A stretch of 64,000 bases of DNA from Paenibacillus dendritiformis (GCF_021654795.1 NZ_AP025344.1:2666501-2730500); one strand, 5' to 3'. Counted from the stretch's first letter, positions 36,514 through 46,115 are shown. The notes: generated from the letters alone by a model not told the origin. A program made the numbers and translations.

Positions 36514-37781
36514 ATGGAAGTAAATATGCTTTATCATCAGTACATGAAACCAAATTCAGAATATTACGAAAAAATGAGCGCGATAGAAGAGGCATATGAA
36601 GTGAATGAGATTCCTGATACATATGCTGTTATTTCAGACATTGACTCCGTTTGGAAGCACTATCATGTTAAGGGATTAACACAACCAGAACAGGGATGGA
36701 AAATTCATGTAACTGCGACATTAGAAGATTCACAGGGTGTGCTAGAAAAAGTTGCTCGGTTATGCATAAGATAGAAAAATTGAGTTCAAGCATCTTAAGG
36801 ATAGAAACAGTTTTATTGAGATGAATTCGAAAAATGCTAATCGTGCTTCTTCTGGGAAATTTATAACAATATACCCTATTAATAACGAAAGCTTTGTTGA
36901 CTTGTTAGAATTGATTTCTTCAACAATCCGGGATTTTCAAAAAGGACCTTATATTCTTAATGATAAGAGATGGAAAAATAGCAATGTATTCTATGGCTTT
37001 AAACATATAATTAATGAACATGCCGAACATTGCATTAGAGATGATCAAGGAAATTTAATTAAGGATCAAAGAACTCCTTTTCCTTTTTACCAGGTTCCTG
37101 ACTTTGTAAAGGATTTCGATGATTATCTGAATACCATTAATAATGATTTGGAAAAGAAAGAGGAAGGCAATTTAGAGAAGTATGAGATTGAAACTGCACT
37201 GGCCTATAGTAATGCTGGTGGGGTATACCGTGCGACACGCAAGAAAAATAATGTGAAAGTGATTATCAAGGAAGCTAGACCAAATGCAGGTTTAGATGGG
37301 GCGGGTCAAGATGCCTTAGCTAGGCAAAAAATCGAATACGATGCTTTGAAAAAACTTAAAGATGTACCCGGTGTTGTGAATTTGATAGGGTATTTCCAAG
37401 AATGGGAGCATTATTTTATAGAGAAGAGATGGATGCGATTTTAAAATTATCAAAGATTTGTTGCACAGTTAGTGGAAGCTTATTTGATGGCGCAGGCAGC
37501 TTTATTTTAATCCCTCCTATGGTCGAACATAGGAAAAACCGCGAGGAAATTGTTAGTGATGTATTGAAGTTACTTAATCTCTTTTCTAATTGAGAAGAAT
37601 GGTTATTATGTATATCCAGGACAATTTCCTTTTAGATTAGCCAGGGAGTTCAGGAATAATTTTAGCATTAATGGGGGTAGTCAAAGATAATCCACTCTAT
37701 TAGTTACCATTGATCAATTCGGATCAATTTCTAGAAAGAACAAAGGCCAAGGCTCTAGCAGTAACTAGTGAAAAAGTGTAA
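36514..37781 (+). pseudogene. LanKC-type class III lanthipeptide synthetase, copy A, broken
   Basis: Closely matches the intact LanKC at 46481. An extra A near 36765 shifts the frame after residue 86 (VARLCIR, stop). The lyase and first kinase part then continue to residue about 320 (DVPGVVNLIGYFQEWEH). About 1.3 kb, covering the catalytic kinase half and most of the cyclase, is deleted at 37408-37425, joining TTTTATAGA to GAAGAGATGGATG. The remaining cyclase tail (LSKICCTVSGSLFDGAGSF) is shifted again. It cannot make an active enzyme. Confidence 0.9.
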
Positions 37782-37803
37782 CGAAATGTGTGGTGCAAAA
37801 TGA

Positions 37804-37911
37804 GTGTATGACACAGATGGTAAAGGCCAAGCAGCGGAAGCAACAGTCACAACAGTAACAACGACTGTAACTGGTGTGTGTACATTAAGTGTTTGGAAAT
37901 GCAAAAAATAA
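37804..37911 (+). pseudogene. Leaderless lanthipeptide precursor relic
   Basis: A GTG frame of 35 codons reads VYDTDGKGQAAEA, then TVTTVTTTVTGV and CTLSVWKCKK. From DTDGKGQA on it matches the intact precursors. The first 12 residues with the VLELQ recognition motif are missing, fused to the sequence after the LanKC stop. The core, with two Cys and many Thr, is different from all other cores in the window. Confidence 0.6.
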
Positions 37912-38021
37912 TTAAATAAGATTTAACTAATTGCAAAAGTTGAATGCCGAATTTATTTGTTGTTCAAACCTACCCAGAACTCATTTATTATACTCATAAA
38001 TCATAAAAATATCAAGAGAGG

Positions 38022-38864
38022 GTGATACATATCGAAAAGTTATTAGGAATAGCCAAACACCCCGAGCCATTTGAAGAGGGCACACAAGAAATCTGGCTTG
38101 ATCCAGATAGATCTGATCTTGTTTTGAAGTCTCACTTTGACGAGGATATACCTGGAGGTAGTAGGGAAAGCAGTTTTATTGATGAAACTATTGATTTTAT
38201 TAGTAACCTTGCACCAGTAGAGAAATATAAAAAGGTTATTGACTTAGGTTGTGGTCCAGGGCTTTATTCACAAAGATTGGCAATGAGGGGCTACGATGTT
38301 GTAGGTGTAGATTTTAACAAAAATTCCATTGAATACGCAACTAGTGAAGCTAAAGAAAAGAATTTATCAATAGATTATAGGAATGAAGATATTACTAATA
38401 TTGAACTAGAACCTGATTTTGATTTAGCCCTTTTAATTTATCAGATTTACGGTGTCTTTAATCCAGCTAATAGAAAAAAAATACTTAGTAATATCCACCG
38501 TGGGTTAAAACCGGGAGGATTAGTATTATTAGACGTGTTATCAGAGACTAGTTATGAAAAGTTCGAACCAAATTTTATGTGGATGTTATCTGACGAAGGT
38601 AGCCTATTATCAGATAAGAGCCATTTAATTTTATACGCCGCACTTAAGTATCCTAATAAAGTTACTTTGGCAAGAAACATCCTAGTTTTTGATGATGGTA
38701 AGTTAGTAAATTATAATTATTGGAATCAAAATTTCAGTATTGAAGATTTAGAAAAAGAAGTGGATGAAGCAGGTTTTACTCTTGAAAAGGTATATGCGGA
38801 TGTTAATGGTGGAGAATACGTGAACAATAGCGAGTCCTTCGCCGCAGTTTTAAAAAAGAAATAA
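38022..38864 (+). CDS. Class I SAM-dependent methyltransferase (probable lanthipeptide tailoring)
   Basis: A 280-residue methyltransferase. Motif I is VIDLGCGPGLYSQRL (about residue 75), post-I VVGVDFNKNSIEYA, then DFDLALLIYQIYGVF (motif II) and LKPGGLVLLDVL (motif III). It lies between a lanthipeptide precursor relic and the exporter and is missing from copy B except for 115 bases, so it belongs to the locus. The product may be methylated, for example at its N-terminus, which is inferred. The only standard start (GTG 38022) touches the AGAGAGG site. Codon ATC at 38031 sits where an ATG would be ideal. Confidence 0.8.
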   Translation: MIHIEKLLGIAKHPEPFEEGTQEIWLDPDRSDLVLKSHFDEDIPGGSRESSFIDETIDFISNLAPVEKYKKVIDLGCGPGLYSQRLAMRGYDVVGVDFNKNSIEYATSEAKEKNLSIDYRNEDITNIELEPDFDLALLIYQIYGVFNPANRKKILSNIHRGLKPGGLVLLDVLSETSYEKFEPNFMWMLSDEGSLLSDKSHLILYAALKYPNKVTLARNILVFDDGKLVNYNYWNQNFSIEDLEKEVDEAGFTLEKVYADVNGGEYVNNSESFAAVLKKK

Positions 38865-38882
38865 TCAGATAAGTACCAGTTA

Positions 38883-38941
38883 AGGATTCAGTGTTTGCAA
38901 GAATAGGAATAATTTATCCCCTGGCTCTAACACTGAATCCT
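38883..38941 (+). terminator. Long hairpin between methyltransferase and exporter genes
   Basis: AGGATTCAGTGTT and AACACTGAATCCT form a perfect 13-base-pair stem around a 33-base loop. It has no T-run, so it may process or stabilise the transcript rather than end it. Confidence 0.45.
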
Positions 38942-39037
38942 AAAGTTAAAATGTCTAAGGATAAGAAAGTTTCACATATTTAATATGTGTTTAAATAAGT
39001 CGTTCGCAAATAAAGATAAAAGGATAAACATAAAAAT

Positions 39038-40798
39038 ATGAAAAGACTCACTTTAAAACAATTTATCGGTATTCTAGATAAGTACAGACCTTCTGGGTGG
39101 TTACTTTTCATAGCAGTTGTATTATCGATAATTCAAACGGGCATATCTTTAATAATTCCATTAGTTTCCATGGAACTTGTCGATTTATTGGTTGTTGAAG
39201 AATTTAATATTTTTACTTTATTAGGATTGCTGCTTCTTTTTATGTTCCAAGTTTCACTTTCTGGTATTTCTCTTTATATGATGATTTATATTGGTGAAGG
39301 AATAATTGTCCGCCTAAGAGAAGATTTATGGAGAAGAGTAGTAAGATTTCCTGTTAAATTTTTTGATGCAAATAATTCAGGAGAAATAATGAGTAGAATT
39401 ACAAATGATACGATGGTAATGAAGAATTTCTTTGTAGATCATTTGATTCCTTTCTTTACAGGGCTAATTACGATTACAGGTTCTCTTATCATTCTTTTTC
39501 TAATAGATTGGAAGATGGCGCTTATTTTTTTACTAGTTTTTCCTGCTGCATTTTTGGTTCTAAACCCACTTGGTAAAAAGATGTACAGGGTTTCCAAAGA
39601 TATGCAAAATGAAACAGCCTTATTTCAAGGAAATCTTAGCAGGGTATTAAGTGATGTTCGTTTAGTAAAGCTTTCAGTTGCTGAAAATGAAGAAGCTGTT
39701 CAAGGGGCTAAGCGTGCAAGAAGATTATATAAATTTGGCTTAGAATCTGGGAAGGTAATAGCAGTAGTATCACCTCTTATTACAACAACGCTCCTTATTG
39801 TATTAGTTGTCATATTTGGTTGTGGAGGCTACCAAGTTGCAACAGGCTCTTTGTCAGCAGGAGCTTTAGTAGCTATAGTATATTATATGTTCCAAATTAT
39901 GACTCCTGTAACATTAATGGCTCAATTTTTCACTCAAGCCCAAAAAGCAATGGGAGCAACAGAACGTGTCAATTCATTATTAGTTGAAGAGCTTGAAGAA
40001 GTTGTTATACCCAATAAAGAAAATGTCAAAGAAGACATTGAAGATGGAATTACCTTCTCAAACGTTGTCTTTTCTTATAGTGAAGAGGGAGGAGTATTAA
40101 ATAATATTAGCTTTACAGCTAAGGAAGGTAAAAAGACGGCAATTGTAGGTGAAAGTGGAGTCGGTAAAACAACTTTATTTTCATTACTTGAACGATTCTA
40201 TATTGTTGACAGTGGGGATATTTTTTATAACGGTAGATCGATATATTCTCATGAATTAAGTAAATGGAGAGAGAAAATTGCATACGTTAGCCAGGATACC
40301 CCTATTATGGAAGGGAGTATTAAGGACAATTTAGTGTATGGCATAAAGAAAGATATAAGTGATTCCATTATTTTTGATGCACTAAAGAGTGCAAACTTAG
40401 ACTCTTTTGTGTCATCACTACCTCAAGGACTAGATACGGAGGTTGGTGAAAAAGGTATCCGCTTATCAGGTGGACAAAAACAAAGAATAGCAATTGCTAG
40501 AGCCATCATTAGAGATCCAAAAATACTGCTATTAGATGAAGCTACAGCTCATTTAGATAGTCAATCTGAGGCACTCGTTCAAGAAGCTTTCAATAATTTA
40601 ATGAGAGATAGAACAACGATAATTATTGCACACCGTCTATCAACTATTAAGGATGCAGACTGTATTGTAGTTATACAGGAAGGTAAAGTATCAGGGTGTG
40701 GTTCGCATTACGAATTATATGAAACAAATCAGTTATATAAGACTTTATTTAATCAGCAAACATTTTCTAAAGAATTGGTTCTTAGTGGGAATGTCTGA
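39038..40798 (+). CDS. ABC exporter, fused membrane and ATPase domains (LanT-like)
   Basis: A 586-residue half-transporter. Six membrane helices lie in residues 18-310, then the ATPase domain with Walker A GESGVGKTT, Q-loop YVSQDTPIMEGSI, signature LSGGQKQRIAIARA, Walker B ILLLDEATAHLD and switch IIAHRLSTI. It lacks the N-terminal C39 peptidase domain of class II LanT proteins, which fits a system where separate M16 proteases remove the leader. It lies in the copy A operon and is absent from copy B. It probably exports the modified peptide. Confidence 0.88.
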   Translation: MKRLTLKQFIGILDKYRPSGWLLFIAVVLSIIQTGISLIIPLVSMELVDLLVVEEFNIFTLLGLLLLFMFQVSLSGISLYMMIYIGEGIIVRLREDLWRRVVRFPVKFFDANNSGEIMSRITNDTMVMKNFFVDHLIPFFTGLITITGSLIILFLIDWKMALIFLLVFPAAFLVLNPLGKKMYRVSKDMQNETALFQGNLSRVLSDVRLVKLSVAENEEAVQGAKRARRLYKFGLESGKVIAVVSPLITTTLLIVLVVIFGCGGYQVATGSLSAGALVAIVYYMFQIMTPVTLMAQFFTQAQKAMGATERVNSLLVEELEEVVIPNKENVKEDIEDGITFSNVVFSYSEEGGVLNNISFTAKEGKKTAIVGESGVGKTTLFSLLERFYIVDSGDIFYNGRSIYSHELSKWREKIAYVSQDTPIMEGSIKDNLVYGIKKDISDSIIFDALKSANLDSFVSSLPQGLDTEVGEKGIRLSGGQKQRIAIARAIIRDPKILLLDEATAHLDSQSEALVQEAFNNLMRDRTTIIIAHRLSTIKDADCIVVIQEGKVSGCGSHYELYETNQLYKTLFNQQTFSKELVLSGNV

Positions 40799-40871
40799 AA
40801 AAATCAAACAAAATAACACGATTTATCTGTGCCGCTAAATGAAAGCCGAATTATTTAAAGGAGGTGAAAAA

Positions 40872-41006
40872 ATGAATACCGTATTGGAATTACAAGAATT
40901 AGCGCATGACACAGATGGTAAAGGTCAAGCAGCGGAAGCAACAGTCATATCCACCATAGCAGCAACAACTTGTGTAACAACAACTGTAATAACTGCCGGG
41001 AAATGA
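40872..41006 (+). CDS. Class III lanthipeptide precursor A1 (copy A)
   Basis: A 44-residue peptide, MNTVLELQELAHDTDGKGQA, then AEATVISTIAATTC and VTTTVITAGK. VLELQ is the helical leader motif bound by class III synthetases. The core after GKGQA has one Ser, one Cys and nine Thr, with S27 and T32/T33 as possible partners of C34. It has AAAGGAGGTG before the ATG. It follows the exporter gene and precedes a hairpin terminator, and its leader differs by one residue (E for K) from the copy B peptides. Confidence 0.85.
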   Translation: MNTVLELQELAHDTDGKGQAAEATVISTIAATTCVTTTVITAGK

Positions 41007-41093
41007 ATCTTCAAAAATTAAATAGACCTAACTGCCGTGCAAAAGTTAAAAAGCCGAATTTATACTTGATGAAACCTAGTAACAGTTATTAAA

Positions 41094-41142
41094 TAATTCT
41101 GGGGTGCTTAGTTGAGCGGAGTTCAGCAAAGCACCCAGAATT
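41094..41142 (+). terminator. End hairpin of lanthipeptide copy A
   Basis: AATTCTGGGGTGCTT and AAAGCACCCAGAATT pair over a 19-base loop. The same element ends the precursor array in copy B (49859-49905), giving a marker for aligning the two copies. Confidence 0.65.
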
Positions 41143-41171
41143 AATTCGCTTCTTCACCGTTAAAAATGAAA

Positions 41172-41475
41172 AATCTACTGGAAATCAAGAGACCACCTTC
41201 ATGCCGAACTTCCCCGAACCAACTGCGGAAAGTGCACTTCCATCACCCGAGTCAATGTTCCGTGGGCCCTGGATAAACCGAAGCATTACTTTACCCTGCA
41301 CTTCGATGCGCTCATAATCAATCTGGCCAAGGATGATACCAATGTACAACTACATAACTAGATCCTGAGAAAAAAACGTTATTTACGTAACCAAAGGCCG
41401 GGATTCCGGTATATGGCGGAATGCAAGGAGCAGTTAGAGGCCCGTGGCGGATTCGAATGTATTCTAAAAATAGCT
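41172..41475 (+). pseudogene. ISL3-like transposase remnant
   Basis: HAELPRTNCGKCTSITRVN, VPWALDKPKHYFTLHFDALI and, after stops, VIYVTKGRDS and KEQLEARGGFE fit parts of an ISL3-family transposase (zinc-binding start and central segment). The pieces are in different frames with large gaps. The fragment abuts the ABC genes at 41503. Confidence 0.5.
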
Positions 41476-41502
41476 CTAAGTTGTGAAGAGAGGAGTGGAA
41501 TA

Positions 41503-42354
41503 ATGTCATATCTTCTAGAAATCAAGAATATTAGCAAATCATTTGGCGATAAAATTGTTTTAAAAGATGTAACATTTAACGTACCATCTGGATCAATTGT
41601 TGGGTTCATTGGTGATAATGGGGCAGGTAAATCAACAACATTTAAAACAGTACTAGGATTAATCTCAAAAGATAGCGGTACAGTTAAAGTACTCGGTGAA
41701 GAAAATATACATAAAAATGCAAAGATTAAGGAAAAGATAGGGGTAGTATTCGATGCTATGAATCTACCGGCTCATCTTACAATAAAACAGCTTAATAAAG
41801 TTTTCAAAAGACTGTTTGACTTATGGGATCAAGAGAATTTTTATAGATTAGTCCATTCTTTCTCTTTACCCCTAGATAAAAAAGTTCATACATTCTCTCG
41901 CGGGATGTCAATGAAGCTGTCTGTTGCTGTTGCGTTGTCGCATAATGCAAAATTATTACTCCTGGATGAAGCGACGGGAGGGCTTGATCCCTCATCGAGG
42001 GAAGAACTGTTAGAGGAATTGGAAAAATTTGTTAGGAAAAGTAACGGTGGTATATTGCTTTCCTCCCATATTATGAGTGACGTTGAGAAAATAGCTAGCC
42101 ATATTGTCATTATAAAAGATGGTGAAATCTTACTAAATGAAGAGAAAGATAAGGTTTTTGAAAGTTATGCTATCGTAGATATTGATGATGAACAACTAAA
42201 ATTACTCAACAAAGATATTGTAGTGGCGAAAAGGAACCATGGGTCTTATTTCAGTGTACTTGTATCGGATAGACAAGGACTACCAAATGGGATTGTGTCT
42301 AAAACCATTTCAATGGAAGAAATGAGTGTCTTATTAACAAGGAGCGAAAAATAA
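41503..42354 (+). CDS. ABC transporter ATP-binding protein (possible immunity/export)
   Basis: A 283-residue ATPase with Walker A GDNGAGKST, Q-loop VVFDAMNLPAHL, signature SRGMSMKLSVAVALS (an altered LSGGQ, typical of YtrB-like proteins), Walker B LLLDEATGGLDP and switch SSHIMSD. The C-terminal 60 residues are an extra domain. ATG 41503 follows AGAGAGGAGTGG. An upstream in-frame extension is ISL3 relic sequence and is not coding. It pairs with the permease that starts inside its stop codon. Its position between two lanthipeptide copies suggests self-protection, which is inferred. Confidence 0.85.
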   Translation: MSYLLEIKNISKSFGDKIVLKDVTFNVPSGSIVGFIGDNGAGKSTTFKTVLGLISKDSGTVKVLGEENIHKNAKIKEKIGVVFDAMNLPAHLTIKQLNKVFKRLFDLWDQENFYRLVHSFSLPLDKKVHTFSRGMSMKLSVAVALSHNAKLLLLDEATGGLDPSSREELLEELEKFVRKSNGGILLSSHIMSDVEKIASHIVIIKDGEILLNEEKDKVFESYAIVDIDDEQLKLLNKDIVVAKRNHGSYFSVLVSDRQGLPNGIVSKTISMEEMSVLLTRSEK

Positions 42355-42983
42355 TGAGAGGCCTATTATTGACTAACTATTACCTGGTATATCGAAGTAT
42401 ATTTGCGTACACAGGACTTGCAATCTTGGTATCCGGAATAATCTTATATTTTGGAGGTGCTTCAATGCGCGGTATAGCCGCTTTGTTAATTATCTTGTTA
42501 ATGGCTGTACCTTCACTTGAAGTTATAAAATCCGAGAGTAAGTCGGGTTATGACAAGTACGTACTTACTTTACCGGTTAGAAGAAGTAATATTGTACAAA
42601 GTCACTACTTTTTTTATTTTTCAGTCGCGTTTATCGGATCTTTACTATCGTATGTCATCTTGTATGTATCTAATCTAATGTCGGATACACCAAGCACTGG
42701 GATATTTAATACTGTTTCTATTGGGACTTTCATAGTTCTCTTTGTCGGTGCGTTAGTTTATCCATTCCTCTATATTTTTGGGCCAGAAAAATCTGACGGT
42801 ATTATAATTGGAAGTGGGTTTGTTGCTGTTTTTGCTACTTTTGGATTACGAAACTTAGTAGACCAAATACCAAATATAAATCCATCTTTATATGTTCCGG
42901 TTATATATATAATATTTGGTGTTATCATATATGTTCTTTCTTATTTCATTTCTGTATTTATATATCATAAGAAAGAATTTTAG
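42354..42983 (+). CDS. ABC-2 permease (ABC2_membrane_5 type)
   Basis: A 209-residue protein with about six membrane helices and the cytoplasmic motif KSGYDKYVLTLPVRRSNIV. That motif is typical of small ABC-2 permeases in phenol-soluble-modulin and bacteriocin immunity transporters. Its ATG shares one base with the ATPase stop codon (TAATG). It is the partner of 41503-42354. Confidence 0.85.
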   Translation: MRGLLLTNYYLVYRSIFAYTGLAILVSGIILYFGGASMRGIAALLIILLMAVPSLEVIKSESKSGYDKYVLTLPVRRSNIVQSHYFFYFSVAFIGSLLSYVILYVSNLMSDTPSTGIFNTVSIGTFIVLFVGALVYPFLYIFGPEKSDGIIIGSGFVAVFATFGLRNLVDQIPNINPSLYVPVIYIIFGVIIYVLSYFISVFIYHKKEF

Positions 42984-43085
42984 AAATACAGCGGACGCAG
43001 GGAATAACGTCTTCTACCACACGGTAACTGAGACGGTAGAATGTCTATTCTTTCATAAATGGAGAGTGACTATATATAGTAATTA

Positions 43086-44595
43086 ACTCAACTTTCGCAG
43101 ATCGAAAATCAGCATGAACGTTTGCCATTGTAGGGTTCCAGATGGATCAGATCCCACGATTGCAAAATAGAAAAACACCGCTTCGTTTGGTAAAGTGAGA
43201 GTGACAAGCTTCCACTACCAGACAGAAGAGGTGTCTTCCATTATGATAGACCATCAGACCGATCTGAAGCAACTACCAAACGAAATAAAACCTGCCTTTC
43301 AAGAACTGAACGTGCTCAAACATTTACAGCAAGCTGGCTTTCGTAAGCGATTTGGTTTTAGCTGTGCCCTGCTGTTTCAACTCGTTTTCGTCCTTTTGTT
43401 CCATCAGAGAAACTGGTTTCGCCTACTCGAGAGCAGCAAAGGTGACTCGATGCCCGGCAAGGATGCCGTTTACCGCTTTCTCAATTATGCCGGCTGCTGT
43501 GCCTGGCGTCGATTTCTGACGTCGCTTAGCGTCGCCACGGTGCAAAAGGTCAACGCTCTAACGTCTGCGGACCGGGACACCGTCTTTATCATCGACGATT
43601 CCATGTTCGAACGTAATCGAAGCAAAGCCTTCGAGTTGCTTGCCAGATTCAAGGAACACGCTACCGGTGCTTATTACAAAGGATTCCGCATGCTCACGAT
43701 GGGATGGTCGGATGGCCACACCTTCTTGCCGATCGACTTTCCCCTACTCAGTTCCAGCAAGTCATCGATCAATGGCATGAGTGAAAGCATCGACAAACGA
43801 ACACACGGCTATAAGCGTCGTCAGGAATCGCTTCTGTCGGCTCCGGCAGTGAGCGCTCTCATGCTGGATCGTGCCCTCACTGCCGGAGCCACCGCATCCT
43901 ACGTCTTGATGTACAGCTGGTCTACCCATGCACCGCTCATCGGCGAAGTTGTTGCGCGCGGCCTGGATGTGATTGGCATGGTCGACAACAAGCGTTTCTT
44001 GATTCAAGGCCAGAAGCTATCGATCCAGGAATTGTACGCGGTGGCGCCTCCTGTCGTGAGCAAGAAGCGCAGCAATCTTCGTTCTATCCAAACCGAGCTT
44101 CCTTCGGGTATTCCGGTTCGATTCGTCTTTGTTCGCCATCGCTCCAGGAAAAACGAGTGGCTGGCGATTTTAGCCACCGATCTTACGCTTACCGTAGAAG
44201 ACTTCATCCGGATTTACGCGATCCGCTGGGACATCGAGGTCTTCTTCAAGTGCACCAAATCGCTGCTTCGCCTGCGATGGAATTTCAAGGCCGTTCCTAC
44301 GAGTTGCTAATCAGCCACACGACGATTGTGTTTTCGCGCTATATCGTACTGGCTTGGCAGCATCGGCAAAGCACGGACTCACGATCTTTTGGCGGTCTGT
44401 TTTATTTGTTGTGCGACGAGGTCGGAACACTCGACTGGGCTGTCGCTCTGCAGCAACTGTAAGATCTCAACGAAGTATCCAAAAAAGCAGGGAAGAAGCT
44501 TTCCGCTCTGATTCACCGTTAACTCCAGCAATGGATTGCCGCTTTGCCTAGTTATATCAAGGCTTGTTTGCTAATTTCATGCTGCGAAAGTTTGA
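43086..44595 (+). mobile_element. IS4-like insertion sequence
   Basis: ACTCAACTTTCGCAG at the left and CTGCGAAAGTTTGAGT at the right are inverted copies with one base difference. AATTA is found next to both ends, a possible target duplication. The element lies between the ABC-2 permease and the P2 peptidase and so separates copies A and B. Confidence 0.75.
43243..44462 (+). pseudogene. IS4-family DDE transposase, one frameshift
   Basis: The first 345 residues are in frame, with catalytic Asp in VFIIDDSMFERNRSK, YYKGFRMLTMGWSDGHTFLP and the region IYAIRWDIEVFFKCTKSLL holding the Glu. A missing base near 44277 shifts the last 75 residues (EFQGRSYELLISHTTIVFSR to LDWAVALQQL). Restoring one base gives a normal IS4-type enzyme. 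Confidence 0.8.
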
Positions 44596-44633
44596 GTAAT
44601 TAATTATACATATATAAGAAAAGGGGAGTGACT

Positions 44634-45929
44634 ATGAAAACAAACGTGTTCGATCTGGATGAGGTAGCTATTCGATCGAGTGAACAAAACGGGTTGCACC
44701 TTCATCTTTGCAGCACAGATAAATTTAAAACAATGAATATAATGTTGACGATGAAGTCACCTCTTCAAAAAGATTTAATTACTGCAAGAGCATTAATTCC
44801 CCATATTCTGAATGGAGGTTCAAAAAATTATCCAAACCATAAGCGAATAAAACAAAAACTTGATGAGATGTACGGTGCAACCCTTTTCCCAAATGTACAA
44901 AAAGAGGGAGACAATCATACAATATCTTTTCGAATGGAGATCCCTGCAGTTCAATATCTTAATGTAACGAATACTTTCATGAAATCAGCTTTCGATTTAT
45001 TACACGACATTGTTTACAGTCCCGTTCTTGAAAATGGTGTATTCAATTCTACGATTGTCGAACAAGAAAAACGCTCCTTAAAGCAACGTTTTGCATCAAT
45101 GTATAGTGAGAAAATGTTATATGCTAGTGTTCGTTTAATAGAAGAGATGTTTGAAGGTGAACCGTATCAGCTTTCTGCATATGGTATCGAGGAAGATATC
45201 GATTCTCTTAATGATGCATCTATTTATCAAATCTATAAAGATCTGCTTCAAAATGATCGGTTTGATTTATACATCGTTGGCGCTTTTAATGAGGATGAGG
45301 TTACATTAATGGTCCATGATGTTTTTTCTGAAGAGCATAAGGACAAACCTGTAAATACCATTTCTCCAGCTAGAAAAGATAGAAATGGTATTAAGATTAT
45401 TCAAGATAAACAGGACGTAAATCAAGGAAAGCTTCTCTTGGGTTATAGAACTTATTCGACAATACAAGATGAGGATTTTGAAGCTACAAGGTTGGCCAAC
45501 GCGATTTTTGGTAGGTTTCCATCTTCCAAACTATTTATGAATGTGCGTGAAAAAAAAAGCCTTGCTTATTTTGCCCAATCCCAACTGGAGAGCAATAAAG
45601 GGTTGTTAGTAACGATGGCCGGAATTGATTTTGATAATTATGAACGTGCAGTTGAAATTATAAGAGAACAAGAGTACGCAATGAAAGAAGGTAACTTTAC
45701 TGAGGATGAAGTTGAACAAGGTAAAGCAATGTTAATTAACCTATTACTTGAAGCATATGATGTTCCTCTGGGAATTATGGAAATAGCCATCGAAGCGGTT
45801 GATAGAGGATTTTCAAGTAACTTAGTTGATCAGATAAACAGAATAAATAGGGTAACCAAAAGCGAACTTATTCGAGCTGCCAATAAATGGGAACTTGATA
45901 CAATCTATTTTTTAAATAGGAAGGATTAA
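44634..45929 (+). CDS. M16B peptidase-like protein, non-catalytic subunit (partner P2)
   Basis: A 431-residue M16 protein without the HxxEH zinc site. The corresponding helix reads ARALIPHILNGGSKNYPN. The glycine-rich loop and C-terminal domain (RLANAIFGRFPSSKLFMNVR, KKSLAYFAQSQLESNKGLL) are well kept, as in the regulatory subunits of heterodimeric M16B enzymes. It should pair with P1 (33074-34357). ATG 44634 follows AAAAGGGGAG. Only five bases separate its stop from the P1 scar, showing the original order P2-P1. Confidence 0.85.
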   Translation: MKTNVFDLDEVAIRSSEQNGLHLHLCSTDKFKTMNIMLTMKSPLQKDLITARALIPHILNGGSKNYPNHKRIKQKLDEMYGATLFPNVQKEGDNHTISFRMEIPAVQYLNVTNTFMKSAFDLLHDIVYSPVLENGVFNSTIVEQEKRSLKQRFASMYSEKMLYASVRLIEEMFEGEPYQLSAYGIEEDIDSLNDASIYQIYKDLLQNDRFDLYIVGAFNEDEVTLMVHDVFSEEHKDKPVNTISPARKDRNGIKIIQDKQDVNQGKLLLGYRTYSTIQDEDFEATRLANAIFGRFPSSKLFMNVREKKSLAYFAQSQLESNKGLLVTMAGIDFDNYERAVEIIREQEYAMKEGNFTEDEVEQGKAMLINLLLEAYDVPLGIMEIAIEAVDRGFSSNLVDQINRINRVTKSELIRAANKWELDTIYFLNRKD

Positions 45930-45934
45930 ATAAT

Positions 45935-46005
45935 ATGGAGTCAATGGGACTATTAAAGAGTCCCCCATCAACACTTTAACAACATTAATTGTAAAAAAGG
46001 GTTGA
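45935..46005 (+). pseudogene. Scar of peptidase gene P1 in copy B
   Basis: AATAATATGGAGTCAATGG equals the start of the P1 gene (33071 on). ACATTAATTGTAAAA...GG followed by a stop equals its last codons (34335-34357). About 1.2 kb between them is gone. The remaining frame is meaningless. Confidence 0.85.
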
Positions 46006-46115
46006 ATTAAAATTATTCCAAATGATCCCTTGTAATACAATAATGAAGATATATATCTTCTATTACTAAAAAATAAAAATATAATATTAAATAAATAAAA
46101 AATAAGTAGAAAGCG

